Notes: generated by a model not told the origin, from the sequence alone. A stretch of 64,000 bases of DNA from Wolbachia endosymbiont (group B) of Hofmannophila pseudospretella (GCF_964028515.1 NZ_OZ034788.1:992001-1056000); one strand, 5' to 3'. Shown: positions 28,039-38,161, counted from the stretch's first letter. A program made the numbers and translations.

Positions 28039-30372
28039 TTAAATCCCCGCTTCAATAGAAATTTTAACGTTTGTCGATGGTATTATGTCATAAGCTTCCT
28101 TTACTAAAGGAAACCCAAAATCTAATCTCAGCCTACCAAAAGGAGAAGGCATTGAAAAGCCAAAACCTGGTGATACTCTTATAAGCTTACTATCGTAATA
28201 TTTCCCACTATATCCCTCCTTTTCATCTAAACCAAAAAGTGTTGCATAGTCAACAAATAGTGAGCCTTTGATACCAGCATAGTCGTATAATTTAGATAGT
28301 GGAAAATCTACTTGCTGTGTTAAATTAAAATAAGTTTTGCCTCCCAATGAGCTTTTATTTTTGTCTTCTGCTCTTGGTCCAATGCCGGAAAGGTCAAATC
28401 CTCTAATCTCATTACCCCCTTTAAAAAAGTGCTGGCCAATGTTTAGATCTTCATCGGTATAAGAAAAAATATGACCTGCTGCTACTTTAAAGCGCAGTGT
28501 TATATCATCATCAATTTTGCTTAATATAGGGTGTGTATAAAAAGATAAGAATTCAGATTTTAGGAAATTTACATTTCCTCCCAATCCTGAAATATCCTGA
28601 TTTAAGCGCAATAAATATCCCTCTTTAGGAGTATAGAGGTTATCCAGTTTATTGTATGATAACGTATATCCCACTGATGAAACTTGATACTCACCTTCTT
28701 GATCTCTTATTATCTCAGAGATATCCTCATCTTTTCCACCCTTATTGTCCATGTGTATGTGATTATACTTATAAGAATATTGAAAGGAATTGGTTAGATT
28801 TTCTGAGATTTTATATGATACTTTTGCTATTCCTCCCCAGTTGCAGGTATCGAAAGTAGTGTTTGGTTTGTCTTGTTTTTCATAAAAAACACCCATGCCT
28901 AGTGAAGTATCAGAGTCATTAAAATTATTTTCAACAGCGTCTATACTAGTAGAAAGAACATATTGACTTTTTTCAAGAGCAAAAGATACCTCTTTACCAC
29001 TACCAAATAAATTACGATCTGTGAAATCGGTTTTAACAAATACTCCACCAGGAAGAGACATACCACCTGTTAAAGATAACGAGGCAGTTCTTTTTTCTTT
29101 AACATTTAAATCAAGATTCACTGCATTGTCATCCACTGTATAACTATTTATTTTTACTGTTTCAAAGAAATCACTATATATCAATTTTCTACGTGATTTT
29201 TGGATCTCAGATGTGTTATATGCGTCACCTTCTGCCATGCTAAGTTTTCTTCTAATTACTTTATCTAAAGTGCGGTCATTGCCATCAATAGTAATTTGGT
29301 TTATATAAATCTTTTTACCTGGTAGCACTTTGTAAGTTACATCCACAATATTGTTATGTTGTGTATATTCTGGATTAACTTTTGCAAATATATATCCTTT
29401 TTCGCTTAAATGTTTACTTATTTTTTCTGCTGTATTGTTAATTTTAACTCTATTAAATATTTGATTATTTTCCTCTTTGATAAATTCTAATATTTCTTCC
29501 CTTAAACTTAAATCCTGAATCTCAGTTTCAATATCAACTTCATTATTTCCAAATAAGTATTGCTGCTTTTCATCAATCAAAAAAGTTAACTCTATTTGGT
29601 TGTTATTATCAACCTCAACAATTGGTTGGATATTATTTTGAATATATCCCTTAGATGAATAGAAGCGATCAAGCAGTTCTGTGTTAATCAGTAGATATTG
29701 AGGTGAATAATGAGTTCCGCTTTTAAAAATGGCTCTAAATAACTTACTAAATATATCATTGCTATGCCTTTTGATAACTTGCTCTAACTCATTTGCTGAA
29801 AAGTTTTTATTACCTATAAATCGTAAACCCTTAATTTTAGACGTTCTTCCTTCTTTTATCTTAAAAATTAGGTTTATCCTATTGCTACCAAGCTTATCTA
29901 GCTCATATGCAATTTTAACACCAATTTTACCACTGTTCCTATAAAGAGTAGCTAGATTTATTAAATCGTTTTGTAATTTTGTTTCAGTGAAAATAGTTAG
30001 TGATTTTGACTGGATAACGTTATTTAGCAACTCTTTACTGTTAAATAACTTATTGCCTTTCAATATTACTTTGTTAATCAATGGATTCTCATGAATTTTT
30101 ACTACTAAGTTTTTTTCATCATCGATATAGGCGTTAATACTAGCAAATAACTTTGTTTTATATAAATCTTTTATAACTGAATCTACATCATCATCATTTA
30201 TATGACTACCTGGTTCTAATTTTGTATAAAACCTTATTGTTTGATCACTTACTCGCTCATTGCCAATATACTTAATATTTTTTATCTGTACTTTTTCCTT
30301 ATTTTCTAGAGCAACAAGTAGAGTGGGAAAAGAAATAAATATTATTATTAGTATGTGAAATAACTTTTTCAT
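28039..30372 (-). CDS. bamA: Outer membrane protein assembly factor BamA
   Basis: I start at ATG 30372, which gives MKKLFHILIIIFISFPTLLVALEN, a clean signal peptide; the longer frame from 30414 overlaps rseP. The 777-aa protein has five POTRA domains (for example IKNIKYIGNERVSDQTIRFY and INQITIDGNDRTLDKVIRRK) to about residue 410. A 16-strand barrel follows, with GGMSLPGGVFVKTDFTDRNLFG, the IRGF motif (GGNEIRGFDLSGIGPR), and an end in FGRLRLDFGFPLV and a terminal aromatic/Ile strand. It folds outer membrane proteins. The order rseP-bamA-skp-fabZ is conserved. Confidence 0.96.
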   Translation of the reverse strand: MKKLFHILIIIFISFPTLLVALENKEKVQIKNIKYIGNERVSDQTIRFYTKLEPGSHINDDDVDSVIKDLYKTKLFASINAYIDDEKNLVVKIHENPLINKVILKGNKLFNSKELLNNVIQSKSLTIFTETKLQNDLINLATLYRNSGKIGVKIAYELDKLGSNRINLIFKIKEGRTSKIKGLRFIGNKNFSANELEQVIKRHSNDIFSKLFRAIFKSGTHYSPQYLLINTELLDRFYSSKGYIQNNIQPIVEVDNNNQIELTFLIDEKQQYLFGNNEVDIETEIQDLSLREEILEFIKEENNQIFNRVKINNTAEKISKHLSEKGYIFAKVNPEYTQHNNIVDVTYKVLPGKKIYINQITIDGNDRTLDKVIRRKLSMAEGDAYNTSEIQKSRRKLIYSDFFETVKINSYTVDDNAVNLDLNVKEKRTASLSLTGGMSLPGGVFVKTDFTDRNLFGSGKEVSFALEKSQYVLSTSIDAVENNFNDSDTSLGMGVFYEKQDKPNTTFDTCNWGGIAKVSYKISENLTNSFQYSYKYNHIHMDNKGGKDEDISEIIRDQEGEYQVSSVGYTLSYNKLDNLYTPKEGYLLRLNQDISGLGGNVNFLKSEFLSFYTHPILSKIDDDITLRFKVAAGHIFSYTDEDLNIGQHFFKGGNEIRGFDLSGIGPRAEDKNKSSLGGKTYFNLTQQVDFPLSKLYDYAGIKGSLFVDYATLFGLDEKEGYSGKYYDSKLIRVSPGFGFSMPSPFGRLRLDFGFPLVKEAYDIIPSTNVKISIEAGI

Positions 30373-30379
30373 ATGTATC

Positions 30380-31495
30380 TTAAAAAAGATGCCTAATATC
30401 ATTTGTGATTGCAACTGCCATCAACAAAAACAGTATGGTAGCACCAAAAGTGGCTGCATATTTTTGATATTTCAAACTCAAATCTCTACGTATAACTGCT
30501 TCTATAATATAATGAAATAAATGCCCACCATCTAGTAGTGGTATTGGCAGCAAGTTAATTGCAGCTAAATTAGCTGAAATAATTGCCATAAAATATAGAA
30601 CCATAATAAGTCCCTTTTTAGCTGATTGCCCTGAATATTTTGCAATTTTTATTGGCCCACCTATTTCATTTATACTCCTTTTACCAACAACAATTTGAAA
30701 GAGTGCTTTGATTGTTAAACACATAGTGTGGTAGGTTTCATTCACTGATAGGCTAGCAGCTCCAAGAAAAGATGACTGTTTTAACCCTATCATATTAATT
30801 GAGGTAATTCCTATAGTTTTTCTTTCTATTATGTTACCAAAGACATCTCTATCCTCAACTGTAAACGGAGTTAGAATAGTTCTGTACTCTTCGTTATTTC
30901 TGCTATACTTAATTTCTATTCTTGTTTCAGGGTTGGACATTATCACGCGTGAAATATCTTCAAAGTATTTTATTTTGTACTCATTGATCTGTGTAATAGT
31001 GTCACCTGGTAATAGGCCAGCTTGCTTTGCTGCACTTTCTTCAATTACATTACCAATTACTGGTGGAGTACGATAATAACCTGCCACGCTGAAAAATATT
31101 GTGAAGGCTATAACGGTAAATATCATGTTTGCAAAAGGCCCTGCAAAAACTATTGCTGCTTTTTGATATCGAGGTTTTGTATGGAATGAGTGTAATTTTT
31201 CTTCTTCAGTTAATTTTTGTTGATCAACAGGAACGCTTGCTGCATTAGTATCCCCTAACATTTTAACGTAGCCACCCAATGGAAAGGCACTTAATTTCCA
31301 TCTAGTTCCAGACTTGTCGTTAAAACCAAAAATTTCAGGACCAAAGCCTATAGAAAAAGATTCAACTTTAACCTTGCATGCTTTAGCGATAATATAATGC
31401 CCACATTCATGCACGAATACTATGATAGAAATTATTAAAGAAAACGATAAAAAATAATATATTCCAGCGCTAAGTTGATGAGAAATTAATTCCAC
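30380..31495 (-). CDS. rseP: Intramembrane zinc metalloprotease RseP
   Basis: The 371-aa site-2 protease has the zinc motif HECGH at residues 29-33 in the first helix, FGPEIFG and FPLGGYVKMLGD, one PDZ domain (AKQAGLLPGDTITQINEYKI), and the second motif NLLPIPLLDGGHLFHYIIEAV near the C-terminal helices. It cleaves membrane proteins such as anti-sigma factors or signal peptide remnants. It is the first gene of the rseP-bamA-skp-fabZ group, 8 bases from bamA. Confidence 0.96.
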   Translation of the reverse strand: MELISHQLSAGIYYFLSFSLIISIIVFVHECGHYIIAKACKVKVESFSIGFGPEIFGFNDKSGTRWKLSAFPLGGYVKMLGDTNAASVPVDQQKLTEEEKLHSFHTKPRYQKAAIVFAGPFANMIFTVIAFTIFFSVAGYYRTPPVIGNVIEESAAKQAGLLPGDTITQINEYKIKYFEDISRVIMSNPETRIEIKYSRNNEEYRTILTPFTVEDRDVFGNIIERKTIGITSINMIGLKQSSFLGAASLSVNETYHTMCLTIKALFQIVVGKRSINEIGGPIKIAKYSGQSAKKGLIMVLYFMAIISANLAAINLLPIPLLDGGHLFHYIIEAVIRRDLSLKYQKYAATFGATILFLLMAVAITNDIRHLF

Positions 31496-31588
31496 CTATG
31501 TTTTAAATCTTAATCAAACGTTGAGTATATTAAAATGCGCCTTGCTTGACAAGTATTTAGTTTAGTCTTTAAATTAAAAAAAAGTTTA

Positions 31589-31861
31589 ATGATAATGATA
31601 GATATCTCCTTATTAAGAAGAAAACTGATGTATAGGAGTTGGCATAGGGGTTGTAAAGAAACTGATATACTTTTAGGGCATTTTGCATTGAAATATCTTG
31701 ATAAATTTTCCTTAAGTGAACTAATTGAATACGAAAAAATAGTTGATCTTGATGATTGTGAATTATATTGTTACATAACTCGTAAGAAACTTCTCCCCCC
31801 TGATTTGAGTAGTGAGGTAGTCGATTTGATTGCTTGCTTTAATCACTTATGCACCCAATAA
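31589..31861 (+). CDS. sdhE: SdhE-like FAD assembly factor
   Basis: The 90-aa protein carries the family core RRKLMYRSWHRGCKETDILLGHF, in which RGxxE contacts the flavoprotein, and then LIEYEKIVDLDDCELYCYIT. SdhE/Sdh5 proteins promote covalent FAD attachment to SdhA of succinate dehydrogenase. Length is typical. It converges on zapA and overlaps its end by 23 bases. Confidence 0.88.
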   Translation: MIMIDISLLRRKLMYRSWHRGCKETDILLGHFALKYLDKFSLSELIEYEKIVDLDDCELYCYITRKKLLPPDLSSEVVDLIACFNHLCTQ

Positions 31862-32156
31862 TCTTGTTTACCCTATCTAATACTTCAGCATATTCTACTC
31901 TTTTTTCCTCCCTATACTTTTTGCATTCTTGATTTATTTCGTCTAATCGCTTTGTTAATTCTAAAATTTTGTCTTCGAGAGTCAATGCTGCAAGTAAGAA
32001 ATTTAATGCATCTGAGCCCTTACCTCCAGTTCTTTGAGATATGGAGCTAACTAGCTTGTTGAAGCTATTAGCAAGTTGTAATAAATGGTCCTTCTTTTTA
32101 CTTTCGCAAGATATTTTATATGTGTTATTATGTATAACTATTTCTACTACTTGCAT
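31839..32156 (-). CDS. zapA: Cell division protein ZapA
   Basis: The 105-aa protein has the ZapA layout: an N-terminal strand region VVEIVIHNNTYKISCESKKKDHLLQLANSF (quoted in part: KKKDHLLQLANSFNKLV), then a long C-terminal coiled coil (LNFLLAALTLEDKILELTKRL). ZapA bundles FtsZ filaments at midcell. The sequence is divergent but the size and pattern fit. Confidence 0.82.
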   Translation of the reverse strand: MQVVEIVIHNNTYKISCESKKKDHLLQLANSFNKLVSSISQRTGGKGSDALNFLLAALTLEDKILELTKRLDEINQECKKYREEKRVEYAEVLDRVNKIIGCISD

Positions 32157-32199
32157 ATGATGCTATATTGTACAACTTTCAAATTTACAATATAGATTT

Positions 32200-32478
32200 T
32201 CATTCATTTATCAAGAGGGATAACTTTTTACTGCTACGAAAATAAGTTTTAAAGTATTGATGTTTTGCAACCTTCTGTGACGTCAAATTACTTGCTTCTT
32301 TCAAGTTATAGCTTCTAATTGAAAAAGAACCAAATCCCCTGATTTCAACTCTATTATGATATTTCAACGTGTTTGAAAACACTCGAAAAAAACTATCAAC
32401 TATGGCTGCTATAATGACCTTATCTAACAAAAGGTGTTTTTTTGCCACTTTTGCTATTATATCAGATTTCGTTGCCAT
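32200..32478 (-). CDS. HU/IHF-family DNA-binding protein
   Basis: The 92-aa protein is a bacterial histone-like protein: TKSDIIAKVAKKHLLL, then FFRVFSNTLKYHNRVEIRGFGSFSIRSY, where GFGSF is the family core before the DNA-binding beta arm. The arm is short and lysine-rich (SQKVAKHQYFKTYFRS). Its position directly after rpsA matches ihfB in many proteobacteria, so an IHF beta role is likely, but the arm lacks the usual RxGRNP motif. Confidence 0.82.
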   Translation of the reverse strand: MATKSDIIAKVAKKHLLLDKVIIAAIVDSFFRVFSNTLKYHNRVEIRGFGSFSIRSYNLKEASNLTSQKVAKHQYFKTYFRSSKKLSLLINE

Positions 32479-32497
32479 TTATATGAAGCACAAGAAG

Positions 32498-34150
32498 TTA
32501 TTTGGCAGATAATATTATATTATATTTTTCAACACCTACTACTTCAACTTGTATTTTTTCTGATATAGAAAACTTTTTATTTTCTGGTAAATGCTCTTGA
32601 TCTACTAAAAGGGTTACATTGTTCTCAATTTCAACGATTAGACCATTTTCCTCTCTCTTACTTACAGTAACCTGAATTTTATCCCCTACTTTAACTTTCT
32701 CTATCAGTTCTTCAAGAGGATCATACTCTATTTGTTTTACTCCAAGATAAATTCTTGTCCGATCTACGTTAGCCCTTATCACTTTTGCTTCTATTTCATC
32801 ACCTACATTATACTTTTTTATCTCATCTGAATTGTTTTTCGACCAACTTAGATTTTGCATATAAATTGTTCCTTCTACGTCCTCAGATATCTCAGAATTA
32901 TCAAAAGTCACAGATATTTGTGAACCATTGTTGCTTTTAACTTTACCAGAAACAATAGAACCAAGAGGATATTTATCAATAAATACTTGCCAAGGATTCT
33001 CTACGCACCTTTTTGTGCTTAAACTCATCTTATTTTTAATAATGTCAATACCGAGAATTTTTACATCCACTTCTTGTCCTATTGTTACAAAACTACTAAT
33101 TGGTAAATTACTCTTGCTCCAAGTTATTTCTGATGAGTGTACCAAACCCGCAATCCCAGGTTTAATCTCAACAATGAATCCACAATCTTTTATACCCGTT
33201 ACACATCCTTTGTGTACGCTGTTAATTGGACATTTTGACTCTAGATCTTGCCAAGGATTGTCTCCTAATTGTTTTACACCTAGGGAGATTTTTCCATTTT
33301 CTCTATCTATTTTTATAATTTTAGTTTTTATATGCTGACCACAAGAAAAAATTGCAGATGGATGACTTACATTACTCCAAGAGATATCTGTAATATGTAG
33401 CAGTCCATCTATAACTCCTACTGTATCTGATTCATGAATGCCAACAAATGCACCGTAGTGAGTGATGCTTTTTATTTTGCCTTCTACTACATCACCTTCA
33501 TTTAAAGATTCTAAAAACTTAATTTTTTCACCAGCATGCAACTTCTCTAATACCAGCTTCCTTGATACTACAATATTCCCCTGCTTCTTATCCATTTTAA
33601 GAACGATGAATTTTTGTTCAGTTTCAATAAGGTGATTAGCATCTTTTATTTGCTTCAAATCCACATGACTCAGCGGTAAAAACGCACTTATTCCATCACC
33701 AAGATCAACAATAAAACCGCATTTAATTGAGCGTTTAATGATTCCTGTTACTTCATCTTTTGTAACTGCGCTTTCTTCCAATTTATTCCATTTTTCGTCT
33801 CTGATTGCTTTCTCACGACTAAGAACAACATTACCATGGTAATCTTCAATTCTTTCAACATAAACTCTAATTTTCGAGCCAACAGTGATATCATCATTAC
33901 AACTGAGCTCCTTAATCAGAATCCTTCCGTCTGACTTTAAACCAACATCAACCACAATATCATTAGAATTTCTTCTTGTGATTATACCTTCTACCACATC
34001 TCCTTCTTTGATTTTGTTAGCAAAAGAATCTTCACAAAAATCATTATCTTGATTATCAAATTGATCTTGAAATATCTCTTCTATGAACCTATTTGATAAT
34101 AGTCTCCTGATAGCAACTGTATTTTCCATACCTTTTAACTTTAACTTCAT
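32498..34150 (-). CDS. rpsA: 30S ribosomal protein S1
   Basis: The 550-aa protein consists of about six S1 (OB-fold) repeats. Examples are KEGDVVEGIITRRNSNDIVVDVGLKSDG (part), LNEGDVVEGKIKSITHYGAFVGI with GLLHITDISWSNVSHPS, and GCVTGIKDCGFIVEIKPGIAGLVHSSEITWS. S1 binds mRNA and unwinds it during initiation. The start is ambiguous between ATG 34150 and the in-frame ATG seven codons later, which has AAAGG just before it. It is followed by an HU/IHF-like gene 20 bases away. Confidence 0.95.
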   Translation of the reverse strand: MKLKLKGMENTVAIRRLLSNRFIEEIFQDQFDNQDNDFCEDSFANKIKEGDVVEGIITRRNSNDIVVDVGLKSDGRILIKELSCNDDITVGSKIRVYVERIEDYHGNVVLSREKAIRDEKWNKLEESAVTKDEVTGIIKRSIKCGFIVDLGDGISAFLPLSHVDLKQIKDANHLIETEQKFIVLKMDKKQGNIVVSRKLVLEKLHAGEKIKFLESLNEGDVVEGKIKSITHYGAFVGIHESDTVGVIDGLLHITDISWSNVSHPSAIFSCGQHIKTKIIKIDRENGKISLGVKQLGDNPWQDLESKCPINSVHKGCVTGIKDCGFIVEIKPGIAGLVHSSEITWSKSNLPISSFVTIGQEVDVKILGIDIIKNKMSLSTKRCVENPWQVFIDKYPLGSIVSGKVKSNNGSQISVTFDNSEISEDVEGTIYMQNLSWSKNNSDEIKKYNVGDEIEAKVIRANVDRTRIYLGVKQIEYDPLEELIEKVKVGDKIQVTVSKREENGLIVEIENNVTLLVDQEHLPENKKFSISEKIQVEVVGVEKYNIILSAK

Positions 34151-34253
34151 TAGAACTCATATATTATATAATATTAATAATTAGTGACAAGTAAATTCTC
34201 ATTAATTCATTTTGAGAATTGTTTAAGCTATAAAAGATTAAGTTATGTAAGAT

Positions 34254-34898
34254 ATGCTATCTAGGAATAATAAATGGATTAGATCATTTTCCAGAAGATC
34301 TAGGTTGAAGTTGAATGTTTTGGAGAAGTATTCTATTAAAAACAGCAAGGAATCTATAAAAAAGATCGTAGACTTACAAAAAAGAATACGGGTAGAAATA
34401 GGTTTCGGTAATGGTGAAAATATGCTCCATCAGGCATTCAATGAATCTGATCTATTATTTATAGGATGTGAGCCTTATTTAAAGGGGGTTTCTTCCTTGC
34501 TAAAAAGCATAGAAGCACACAGCATAAAAAATATTTTAATATGGACAGAAGATGCAAGAGAATTAATTGCCAATTTTCCTGACAACAGTGTTGAAAAATT
34601 CTTTATTCTCTTTCCAGATCCATGGCCAAAAAGAAGTCACAACAAAAGACGGTTAATTAATACGGAATTTTTAAATTTATTAGCAAAAAAAATACTTGTC
34701 ACAGGGGAAATATTTATTGCAACTGATCATCAAGATTATGCAGAGTGGATAGAGTTACATATAAAGCAGTGTAACTCTTTAATCTATAAGGAAGATAGTT
34801 TTGCGAATTATACTCCTACAAAATACCACAGAAAAGCGCTAGAATATCAGAGTAAAATAAAGTTTTTTAAAGTAAGTGTTATGTCTAAACTGACTTAG
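34254..34898 (+). CDS. trmB: tRNA (guanine-N7)-methyltransferase
   Basis: The 214-aa SAM-dependent enzyme has the binding motif VEIGFGNGENMLHQA, then IGCEPYLKGVSSLLKSI, the catalytic region LFPDPWPKRSHNKRRLIN and ATDHQDYAEWI. It makes m7G46 in tRNA. The family signature FPDPWPKxRHxKRR is essentially intact. Length is normal. It reads divergently from rpsA. The 207 bases after it hold no gene I can support. Confidence 0.95.
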   Translation: MLSRNNKWIRSFSRRSRLKLNVLEKYSIKNSKESIKKIVDLQKRIRVEIGFGNGENMLHQAFNESDLLFIGCEPYLKGVSSLLKSIEAHSIKNILIWTEDARELIANFPDNSVEKFFILFPDPWPKRSHNKRRLINTEFLNLLAKKILVTGEIFIATDHQDYAEWIELHIKQCNSLIYKEDSFANYTPTKYHRKALEYQSKIKFFKVSVMSKLT

Positions 34899-35105
34899 AT
34901 TTGCCTCTACTTGTTAGTACAGATATGTACATGATACTCTACAGTGCAAGCAGCCCATCATGTATTGGAAATAACAGTTCACTAAATTCTTTAATCTCAC
35001 AAATAGAAAGATCAATAAACTTGATAAACATCAACATTATCAGCCAGCATTGCTTTTGTAGCTTCAATTTACCTTTTTTATGACCGATTTGGATAATTTT
35101 ATAAC

Positions 35106-35627
35106 CTATAGCATTTTGTCTAGCAACCAATCTGGTGCTTCTCTACCTTTTTCCCACTTAGCAAATCTCATCTTTTCTTTTAGGTAATATTCTCTATATG
35201 CTTCTATTGGGTTACTACATTTATATCGATCAGGTAACGCTTGTGTAAAAGCTTGTATATCAGCTGATCGAAATATTAGCAAATCCTTGTTATTATCGCA
35301 CCAATCTATAACTTCTTCGGATTTATGCGTTCTTTTGTATCGCAAGCTATATTCTATACACAATTCTTTTCCATGTTTTATTAACCAATCAAAGTTTCCT
35401 TTTGATTGTCTAGCCCATAAAGAACAAGGATGGTTTTTGTGAGTAAGTTTATATGGAACTTCTATATTCTGGCTTGTAATGCTGACTAAAGGATTTGGCT
35501 CTTTTAATGCTATTGAAAAAACACTGCTAAGCAATTGAGCAGTTTCTAGCGGCATTTTTACTATGTGCTTATCGCATAACATTTGTGCTGCAGTTACAGG
35601 ATTTTCGTCTAATATAAAGATATTCAT
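35106..35627 (-). CDS. Putative pyrimidine dimer DNA glycosylase-like protein
   Basis: The 173-aa protein begins MNIFILDENPVTAAQMLCDKHIVKM, then HPCSLWARQSKGNFDWLIKHG and a C-terminal MRFAKWEKGREAPDWLL. This N-terminal pattern is shared, from memory, by phage-encoded proteins annotated as pyrimidine dimer DNA glycosylase/endonuclease V-like, but I cannot verify the active-site residues. It lies just downstream of the terminase gene on the same strand, which fits a phage origin. Confidence 0.5.
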   Translation of the reverse strand: MNIFILDENPVTAAQMLCDKHIVKMPLETAQLLSSVFSIALKEPNPLVSITSQNIEVPYKLTHKNHPCSLWARQSKGNFDWLIKHGKELCIEYSLRYKRTHKSEEVIDWCDNNKDLLIFRSADIQAFTQALPDRYKCSNPIEAYREYYLKEKMRFAKWEKGREAPDWLLDKML

Positions 35628-35757
35628 CTAAGCACCCAGAGATAGAATTTTTGCGTAGTATTTATTTCAATAAACCCTAAAATATCATTCAGAAAATGGA
35701 TAAGTTAAATAAGCTCAGTTAAAAAAATTATACACAATTCCGAGGAACCTTTTCAAG

Positions 35758-36193
35758 CTACAATGAACGTATAGCTACCACTCTAGCAATATTGTTTCTC
35801 ACCCACTGAAGATATTGCATGGTACTGTCTACTTGATCGTCGTGACGGATTTCTGGAAACATTAAAATCTCATACTCAAAGTCGCTAAGCCATACTGCTT
35901 GGTTAGGGAGAAAAACCCGCTCAGATTCTATAATTGGGACAATTCGGTGAAATCGAGTTAATTTGTCATCATGTGGTACTATTTGAATAATAGGTAAATC
36001 ACTGTTTTTCCTGAGCTCCTGAACCAATTGCTGACCGCTTGCTTTTGCTTCGATTAAAATTGCGTGTGGCTTCCACCTTGCAGCCAGCGATAGAACTTTC
36101 TCTTTAAGTTTTGGATATTCAAGTTTTGCGCGATATACATCGAGTAAATAGAATGTATTATCTACTTTTGTCCAGGTAGTGCAGACACTAAAG
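35758..36193 (-). pseudogene. Phage terminase large subunit, C-terminal nuclease part
   Basis: This is the 3' part of the gene described at 38162-39123. It encodes DFSVCTTWTKVDNTFYLLDV, then LIEAKASGQQLVQELR and HDDQVDSTMQYLQW, the RNase H-like nuclease domain of phage large terminases with acidic residues in the expected places. The IS630-type element begins at 36197 and separates it from the ATPase part. No start codon with ribosome binding site belongs to this piece. Confidence 0.85.
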
Positions 36194-36617
36194 TCATACC
36201 AATTCCCACTATATAAAGAACAGATAGACAATAATGGGAAAGAAGTGATACTAAAGTAGATAAAATAGAGAGGTATAAATGGCATTAAGGTCAAAACTAT
36301 TAGACGAAAAAGTTGTAAATTTGGCGAAAGAAATGTTAAAAAAGGTCAGAAATAACGCATATGTTTCAAAAAAGTTACAAGCGGTGATAGCAGGAAAAGA
36401 AAGTAGTATAAGCGCTGTGGCAAGAATATGTAAAATTTCAAGGACTGCTTTGACTGAATGGATAAAGCATCTAAAATTTGGTAGAGTAGAAAGATTATTT
36501 TCCCCGTCTCAGCGGCGAAGAAAAAGCAAATTAAACAAAAATCAACGTGAGCAAATTGAAATATGGGTAGAAAGAAATCCAAATATTACTATTAAGGAAG
36601 TGCAAATAAAAATCTCA

Positions 36618-37479
36618 GAGCCTGTACGTGATCTCAAAAAAGGGATAGAATGAGAGGATAAAGTATATAAAGTAGGATATGCGAAGTTTATATCCAAGTG
36701 ATATAAGTCGAGAAAAGTTTGAGATTATTGTAGCAGATCTGGAGTCTTGCAGGAAGAGGACAAAGCCAAGAACACTTGATTTATATCATGTATTTTGTGG
36801 AGTGTTATACGTCTTAAAAAGTGGCTGCCAGTGGAGAATGTTACCAAAAGAGTTTCCAAAATGGCGGAATTGTTACGACTATTTTAAGAAGTGGAGTGAA
36901 AAAGCAGATGCAAATAAAGAAAGTGTTCTGGAGCTGGTATTAAAAAAAAATAGTTGGCGTGGTCCGACAAAACAATGGTCGGAAAGAAAAAACCAGCTTC
37001 TGCATAATTGATGCACAAAGCGTAAAAAATGCAGATACTGCTGAAGAAAAAGGCTATGATGCAGGCAAAAAGGTTTCAGGAATAAAACGCCATATTGCGG
37101 TAGATACACAAGGTTTACCCCACGCAATTTATATAACAACGGCAGAAATAACTGATCGTAGTAGCGCTGTGAGAATGGTTAAAAATGCTAAAGAAAACCT
37201 ATCTGAAGTTAAAAATATACTAGTTGATGCTGGCTACACAGGAGAAAATTTTGCAACACAAATAAAAGCAACTATTGGCGCTACCGTTGAAGTAATAAAG
37301 CGAAACGAATTACACACCTTTGTCGTATTGCCGAAAAGATGGGTTGTTGAGAGATCTTTTGCTTGGTTGCAAAAATGTAGGCGATTGTGGAAAAATTGCG
37401 AGCGGAAACTCAACACTAGCCTGCAAATGGTCGTTCTTGCTTTCGCTGCTTTGCTTCTGAAAAGATTATGAACAGGCTC
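36618..37479 (+). mobile_element. IS5-family (IS1031-like) element, copy 1
   Basis: The 862-bp element has ends GAGCCTGTACG (left) and, complemented, GAGCCTGTTCATAATC (right). It is flanked by TCA at 36615-36617 and 37480-37482, the TNA-type 3-bp duplication known for the IS1031 group. It sits inside IS630 copy 1, so it arrived later. A second copy of exactly the same length is at 48162-49023 and a decayed one at 56837-57293. Confidence 0.9.
36679..37471 (+). CDS. IS5-family transposase, two overlapping frames
   Basis: The first frame (36679-37011, 110 aa, MRSLYPSDISREKFEIIVAD) has the N-terminal DUF4096-like domain with LKSGCQWRMLPKEFPKW. The second (36959-37471, 170 aa) has the DDE domain: IIDAQSVKNAD, VDAGYTGENF and the glutamate in WVVERSFAWLQKCRRLWKNCE. 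They are out of frame with each other. A run of nine A near 36943-36951 before the switch is a likely slippage site, as in other IS5 elements with orfA/orfB. Confidence 0.88.
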
Positions 37480-38161
37480 TCAGAGGAATTTGGCCTAAAC
37501 ATTAGCAAATCAACAGTGCACCGTGAGATACAAAGGATGAAGTTTTCTTACATAACACCGAGGCCAATTCACCATAAACAAGATAAAAACAAGCAAGAAG
37601 AGTTTAAAAAATACTTCAATAAAATAGTCAATTCCCACCCTGAAAAGGAGGTATTTTTTTGATGAATCACGATTTGGAACTCATTCAAAAATCGGACACG
37701 GATGGTTTAAAAAAGGGGTCAGAACACAGGTTAAAATGAAAATTGGTAGACAAAATTTCTATATCTACAGTGCGGTAAATCCAAGAAGTGGTAAGAAAAT
37801 TAGCCTACTTGCTCCATATGTAAACACTGATTGTATGAATATATTTCTGGAGCAGATGTCGAAAGATTTAGGCACGAAAGAAGCCTTTCTTGTAATGGAT
37901 TGTGCAAGTTGGCATAGATCAAAAAGTTTGAAAATTCAGGAAAACATTACCATCATATACTTGCCTCCTTATTCACCGGAACTGAATCCTGTTGAAAGGT
38001 TGTGGCAATATATCAAATACAATACTTTACGCAATAGTATCTACGATACCATAGGTTTACTTGAAGATGTTTTGTGTAATTTTATTGTCAATATTTCCAG
38101 TACTACTATTAAACGAGTTTGTAATGTTTCTTATTTGTTCGGTCAGTAATGGATTTTGGTA

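Larger units (their letters stand above)
36279..38149 (+). pseudogene. IS630-family transposase, split by IS5
   Basis: The N-terminal helix-turn-helix part (MALRSKLLDEKVVNLAKEML) runs from 36279 to the IS5 insertion near 36617 and resumes at about 37483 (EEFGLNISKSTVHREIQRMK) to the stop at 37662. The catalytic DDE part follows in another frame to 38149, with VMDCASWHRS and LPPYSPELNPVERLWQYIK. In intact copies the two parts are joined by a frame change at a run of seven T. Confidence 0.85.
36197..38161 (+). mobile_element. IS630-type element, copy 1, interrupted by an IS5-type element
   Basis: The ends read TACCAATTCCCACTAT (left, 36197) and, complemented, TACCAAAATCCATTACT (right, ending 38161). 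They are the same as in copies 2 and 3. TCA flanks both ends (36194-36196 and 38162-38164), a 3-bp duplication. Without the nested IS5 unit (36618-37479 plus TCA) the length is 1100 bp, equal to the other copies. The transposase is split by the IS5 insertion, so this copy cannot move by itself. Confidence 0.88.
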
